Shown here piece after piece: positions 60,762 through 64,000 of a stretch of DNA of 64,000 nucleotides. This DNA comes from UBA6382 sp963600315 (GTDB lineage Bacteria; Bacteroidota; Bacteroidia; Bacteroidales; Bacteroidaceae), in NCBI GenBank assembly GCA_963600315.1, contig CAVCAW010000029.1:1-64000 (forward strand). The letters run 5' to 3'. Both the position numbers and the translations under genes were made by a program. The notes under the pieces were generated by a model, which ran no database searches, had not been told where the DNA came from, and worked only from the letters and a program-made list of their open reading frames with translations. Each line of letters begins with the position of its first letter. Position 1 is the first letter of the stretch.

Positions 60762-60825
60762 CGCTATTGTGAGGTGGTGACTTCTGGGCATCGGCTCAGG
60801 CAGATGTTGACGACGGCAGTTCATG

Positions 60826-60869
60826 AAAAATCCCCCGGCTGTCTTGGAGAATACAGCCGGGGGATTTTT
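60826..60869. terminator. Terminator after hppA
   Basis: A perfect 17-bp stem (AAAAATCCCCCGGCTGT and complement) with a 10-nt loop, about 70 bp beyond the hppA stop on the minus strand. Flanking A/T runs make it effective in either direction. Confidence 0.9.
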
Positions 60870-60938
60870 AGCTTTTATAGTAGCGGTCATGAGCGGTGGG
60901 CTATTGCCCCGCTGCCATGACGACCGCACTGAGAGTCA

Positions 60939-63122
60939 TTAGATGAAGGCTACGGTGAGACCTGCCATCACGATGCTTACCATCGACATGAGCTTGATAA
61001 GAATGTTGAGCGACGGACCTGATGTGTCCTTGAATGGGTCGCCCACGGTGTCGCCCACGATGGTAGCCTTGTGGCACTCTGAGCCTTTGCCTCCGAAGTT
61101 GCCTTCTTCAACCATCTTCTTAGCGTTGTCCCAGGCACCGCCTGCGTTGCTCATGAAGATAGCGAGAGTGAAGCCTGCAGCCAGACCGCCTACGAGCAGA
61201 CCGAGCACACCAGCTACGCCGAGCACCAAACCTACCACGATAGGAATGATGATGGCCAGAAGCGACGGGAAGATCATCTCGCGCTGAGCCGAGCGTGTGG
61301 AGATTTCTACACAACGGCCGTAGTCGGGAGTAGCCTTGCCCTCAAGGATTCCCTTGATTTCGCGGAACTGACGACGTACTTCCTGCACCATGTCTTCGGC
61401 AGCGCGACCAACGGCACCCATAGTGATACCGCTGAAGAGGAATGCTGCCATGGCTCCGAGGAACACACCAACAATCACCTTGGGGTTCATGAGGTTGACC
61501 TGGAAGTAATCCATGAATGAGGGGATGTCCTGAATGTGGCTGAACACCTCTGACATGTGGGCATTGCCAGCCTCTGCCAAGCGGTGTACTGCTTCCTTGA
61601 TTTCCTCAATGTAGGAAGCCAAGAGAGCGAGAGCCGTGAGGGCTGCAGAACCGATGGCGAAGCCCTTGCCGGTGGCGGCTGTGGTGTTGCCCAGGGCGTC
61701 GAGAGCATCAGTGCGCTTGCGTACTTCCTCGCCAAGTTCGCTCATCTCAGCGTTACCGCCAGCGTTGTCAGCGATTGGGCCATAGGCGTCGGTGGCAAGA
61801 GTGATGCCGAGGGTAGAGAGCATGCCGACTGCAGCAATGCCCACGCCATAGAGACCCATAGAGAGATTCGCAGAGTTCATGTCAAGCTGGAAACCGTTGG
61901 CGCAGAGGTAGCTGAGCAAGATTGCCACGGAGATGGTGACCACGGGAATCATCGTTGAGATCATACCAGTGCCCACACCCTTGATGATAACGGTGGCAGC
62001 ACCTGTAGTTGATGCTTCCGAAATCTTCTGGGTGGGTTTATAGGAGTGAGAGGTGTAGTATTCGGTAGCCTGACCGATTATCACACCGGCGAGCAGACCT
62101 GTGATTACGGAGAACGAAATGCCAATCCAGTTCTCTATCTGGAGGAGGTAGAGAATCACGAAAGAGGCAACGGCGATGAGAGCTGCGCTGACGTTGGTGC
62201 CGAGGCCCAGCGAGCGGAGCAACTGCTTCATCGTAGCACCTTCCTTGGTGCGCACGAGGAATATGCCAAAGAGAGAGAGGAATATGCCCACGGCAGCAAT
62301 GACCATCGGAGCGATGACTGACTTAACCTGCATAGTGGGGTTTGCCACGAAGGCTGTAGCACCCAGAGCTGCAGTGGAGAGGATGGCACCGCAGTAGCTC
62401 TCGTAGAGGTCTGCGCCCATGCCGGCTACGTCGCCCACGTTGTCGCCTACGTTGTCGGCAATGGTAGCGGGGTTGCGAGGGTCGTCTTCGGGAATGTCGG
62501 CTTCCACCTTACCCACGATGTCGGCACCCACGTCGGCAGCCTTGGTGTAGATACCACCGCCCACACGTGCGAACAGGGCTTGGGTAGAAGCACCCATGCC
62601 GAAGGTAAGCATGGTGGTGGTGATGGTGACGAGGCTGTCTATGCCGGCGGCATTGAGAATGATGTACCACACAGCGATGTCGAGCAGGCCGAGACCTACT
62701 ACGGTCAAGCCCATCACGGCACCCGAGCGGAATGCTATGCGCAGTCCGGCATCAAGGCTGTTGCGAGCCGCATTGGCTGTACGTGCTGAAGCGTAGGTGG
62801 CTGTCTTCATGCCAAAGAATCCTGCCAGGCCGGAGAAGAGACCGCCTGTGAGGAATGCGAACGGCACCCAAGGGTTCTGCATGTGGAAGCCGTAGGCCAT
62901 GATGGCAAAGATTACGGCGAGCACTATAAACACGATGCAGACAACCTTGTACTGCTGCTTGAGGTAAGCCATGGCACCCTTGCGGACGTGCTCCGCAATT
63001 TCGCGCATACGGGGCGTTCCCTCATCTGCTTTCTTCATCTGCTTGAAGAAATAGAGGGCTGTTCCCAGTGCTACCACGGAGGCAATGGGGACAAGCCAGA
63101 ATACGTTTAGAATTTTTTCCAT
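60939..63122 (-). CDS. hppA: Membrane-bound ion-translocating pyrophosphatase
   Basis: A 727-residue integral membrane enzyme with about 16 spans that couples PPi hydrolysis to H+ or Na+ export. Catalytic acidic motifs include EADIPEDDPRNPATIAD and DNVGDNVGD, with GNTTAATGKGFAIGSAAL later. The Ala after GNTT, where K+-independent enzymes carry Lys, points to the K+-dependent class; whether Na+, H+ or both are pumped cannot be decided by eye. Length is typical. It is transcribed alone between a TAATTTTG box and a strong terminator. Confidence 0.95.
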   Translation of the reverse strand: MEKILNVFWLVPIASVVALGTALYFFKQMKKADEGTPRMREIAEHVRKGAMAYLKQQYKVVCIVFIVLAVIFAIMAYGFHMQNPWVPFAFLTGGLFSGLAGFFGMKTATYASARTANAARNSLDAGLRIAFRSGAVMGLTVVGLGLLDIAVWYIILNAAGIDSLVTITTTMLTFGMGASTQALFARVGGGIYTKAADVGADIVGKVEADIPEDDPRNPATIADNVGDNVGDVAGMGADLYESYCGAILSTAALGATAFVANPTMQVKSVIAPMVIAAVGIFLSLFGIFLVRTKEGATMKQLLRSLGLGTNVSAALIAVASFVILYLLQIENWIGISFSVITGLLAGVIIGQATEYYTSHSYKPTQKISEASTTGAATVIIKGVGTGMISTMIPVVTISVAILLSYLCANGFQLDMNSANLSMGLYGVGIAAVGMLSTLGITLATDAYGPIADNAGGNAEMSELGEEVRKRTDALDALGNTTAATGKGFAIGSAALTALALLASYIEEIKEAVHRLAEAGNAHMSEVFSHIQDIPSFMDYFQVNLMNPKVIVGVFLGAMAAFLFSGITMGAVGRAAEDMVQEVRRQFREIKGILEGKATPDYGRCVEISTRSAQREMIFPSLLAIIIPIVVGLVLGVAGVLGLLVGGLAAGFTLAIFMSNAGGAWDNAKKMVEEGNFGGKGSECHKATIVGDTVGDPFKDTSGPSLNILIKLMSMVSIVMAGLTVAFI

Positions 63123-63150
63123 TTGTTTGATAAAAATTTTTTGTGAGTTA

Positions 63151-63158
63151 CAAAATTA
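63151..63158 (-). promoter_or_regulatory. Putative -7 box for hppA
   Basis: Minus-strand TAATTTTG 28 bp before the hppA start. An identical box lies at 63194-63201; either could be used. No -33 at 19-21 bp for the nearer one. Confidence 0.45.
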
Positions 63159-63264
63159 GTGTTATTTAACGGGAAAAGCTTGCTTAAAACCTACAAAATT
63201 ACACTTAGAGAAGTGAGAATGTCACCAAATGTAAGTTTCTGGGCATCATGGGTTACCAAAATGA

Positions 63265-63314
63265 GTTCCGCACGCCACAGCGGTGCTAGCGTGTGTGTGT
63301 GTGGCGTGCGGAAC
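63265..63314. terminator. Hairpin between the PAP2 gene and hppA
   Basis: A perfect 15-bp stem (GTTCCGCACGCCACA and complement) with a 20-nt loop containing GT repeats, 61 bp beyond the PAP2 stop on the minus strand. Only a weak T-run follows on that strand. Confidence 0.6.
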
Positions 63315-63375
63315 TATGTCGAATTGTTGCTGAGCTCGCTGTGTCAGCGGGTTGACTGCAATCAATCTTGCTAAA

Positions 63376-64000
63376 TCAGTGAGAACTGTGGTGGTGGTGA
63401 TGGCCGAAGCGGTGAAGCGCATCAAACCCTTTGGGACGGTGGAAGAAAGAGGTGCGGTAGAGTTTTTCGGCAATGAAGATGAACAACGCTGCCGACACGA
63501 AGCCTCCGATGACGTCGACGGCGTAGTGGGCACCGATATAGACGGTGGAGAGACAGAGTATGAGCCAGAAGGGCATCATCAGGAAGCCCCACATCTTCTT
63601 CAGTCGCATGACAAGGTAGAGTATCACGGTGGACGCACCTACGTGGCTGCTCGGAAAAGCGGCTATTGGCTTCTCGCTGCCCTGCGCCATGTGGACAAGA
63701 TGGCTGAAGGGACCCGTCACTGCGCTCATGTGGTTGAGTTCGGTATGGCTACCAAACCATGTGCCGACGGACGGGAAGACAGCATTGGCGACATCAACAC
63801 CGGGACATTTGAAATAGAACTGCGGACCTGCGGAGTTGTAGAGCAAAAACACAGTGTAGTACATGAAGAACGTGGACATGAGCACAAAGGTGGTACGGTC
63901 AAACTTGCGGGGCCTCTTGATGATGACAAGCAATACGACCGTTGCAATCATGAGGTAGTAGGAGAAGTAGCCCATATTGAACAGTTCGTTCCAGAAAGTG
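63376..64000 (-). CDS. PAP2-family phosphatase (5' end outside window)
   Basis: At least 207 codons of a polytopic PAP2-superfamily protein. The frame is open to the window edge (TFWNELFN precedes the first Met at 63975), so the true start lies beyond. Motif 2 is seen in KPIAAFPSSHVGAST and motif 3 in VYIGAHYAVDVIGGF. It resembles Bacteroidota PAP2 proteins of the inositol-phosphorylceramide synthase-like group, which act on lipid phosphates, but the substrate is not proven. The tail is His-rich (five consecutive His near the end). Confidence 0.85.
   Translation of the reverse strand, partial: TFWNELFNMGYFSYYLMIATVVLLVIIKRPRKFDRTTFVLMSTFFMYYTVFLLYNSAGPQFYFKCPGVDVANAVFPSVGTWFGSHTELNHMSAVTGPFSHLVHMAQGSEKPIAAFPSSHVGASTVILYLVMRLKKMWGFLMMPFWLILCLSTVYIGAHYAVDVIGGFVSAALFIFIAEKLYRTSFFHRPKGFDALHRFGHHHHHSSH

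Overview
The window looks like a chromosome segment from a Bacteroidota bacterium, most likely order Bacteroidales and Prevotella-like. The evidence is: -7 boxes of the form TAnnTTTG in front of many genes; a DUF4271-hemD pair; a type V (fimbrillin/Mfa-like) pilus locus with DUF3575 and DUF5119 partners; large secreted proteins ending in type IX secretion (T9SS)-like C-terminal sorting domains; and a SAM-II-type riboswitch. The genus is inferred, not proven. No rRNA, complete tRNA, insertion sequence or CRISPR array was seen.

Layout. 1-12 kb is housekeeping: an AspT/YbjL-family transporter (-); metK behind a promoter and SAM-II-like riboswitch; a co-directional run LOG-family hydrolase, DUF4271 protein, hemD, rnpA, yidD (+); and a convergent run pepP-like aminopeptidase P, gamma carbonic anhydrase, priA (-). 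12-13.5 kb has no convincing intact gene but holds a phased palindrome array, an 80-bp inverted-repeat element, a probable ATPase-gene remnant and two promoter-like sites. 13.5-41.1 kb is a single-direction surface-structure locus: DUF3575 protein, DUF5119 lipoprotein, three clearly paralogous fimbrillin-like lipoproteins, a fourth more divergent one, a further lipoprotein, a 4409-residue beta-helix adhesin and a 1134-residue Ig-like surface protein. The last two carry T9SS-type tails. A strong terminator closes it. The lipoproteins would build the pilus, while the two giant proteins would reach the surface through the T9SS; physical association of the two is inference from the operon layout.

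41.3-42.6 kb is a broken AAA+ ATPase/DUF4143 gene preceded by a perfect 38-bp palindrome. 42.9-49.3 kb has TrpB2, an NPCBM-like lectin, two small membrane proteins, tyrS and an SprT-like metalloprotease. 49.4-53.4 kb is a T9SS-type surface protein with a papain-like domain whose catalytic Cys is Ala, plus LamG and PKD domains. 53.7-56.7 kb is tetR, fabG, an RluA-family pseudouridine synthase and a glycosyltransferase. 57.2-60.5 kb encodes a Wza/Wzc-type polysaccharide export pair. 60.9-64 kb has the membrane pyrophosphatase hppA and a PAP2 protein that runs off the window.

The most unusual structure is a family of intergenic arrays (12180-12257, 48443-48520, 60684-60761). Each has four 12-bp palindromic units TTTC-N4-GAAA starting exactly 22 bp apart, and each lies 5' of a minus-strand gene. 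A different, degenerate 21-bp tandem repeat lies at 56783-56928.
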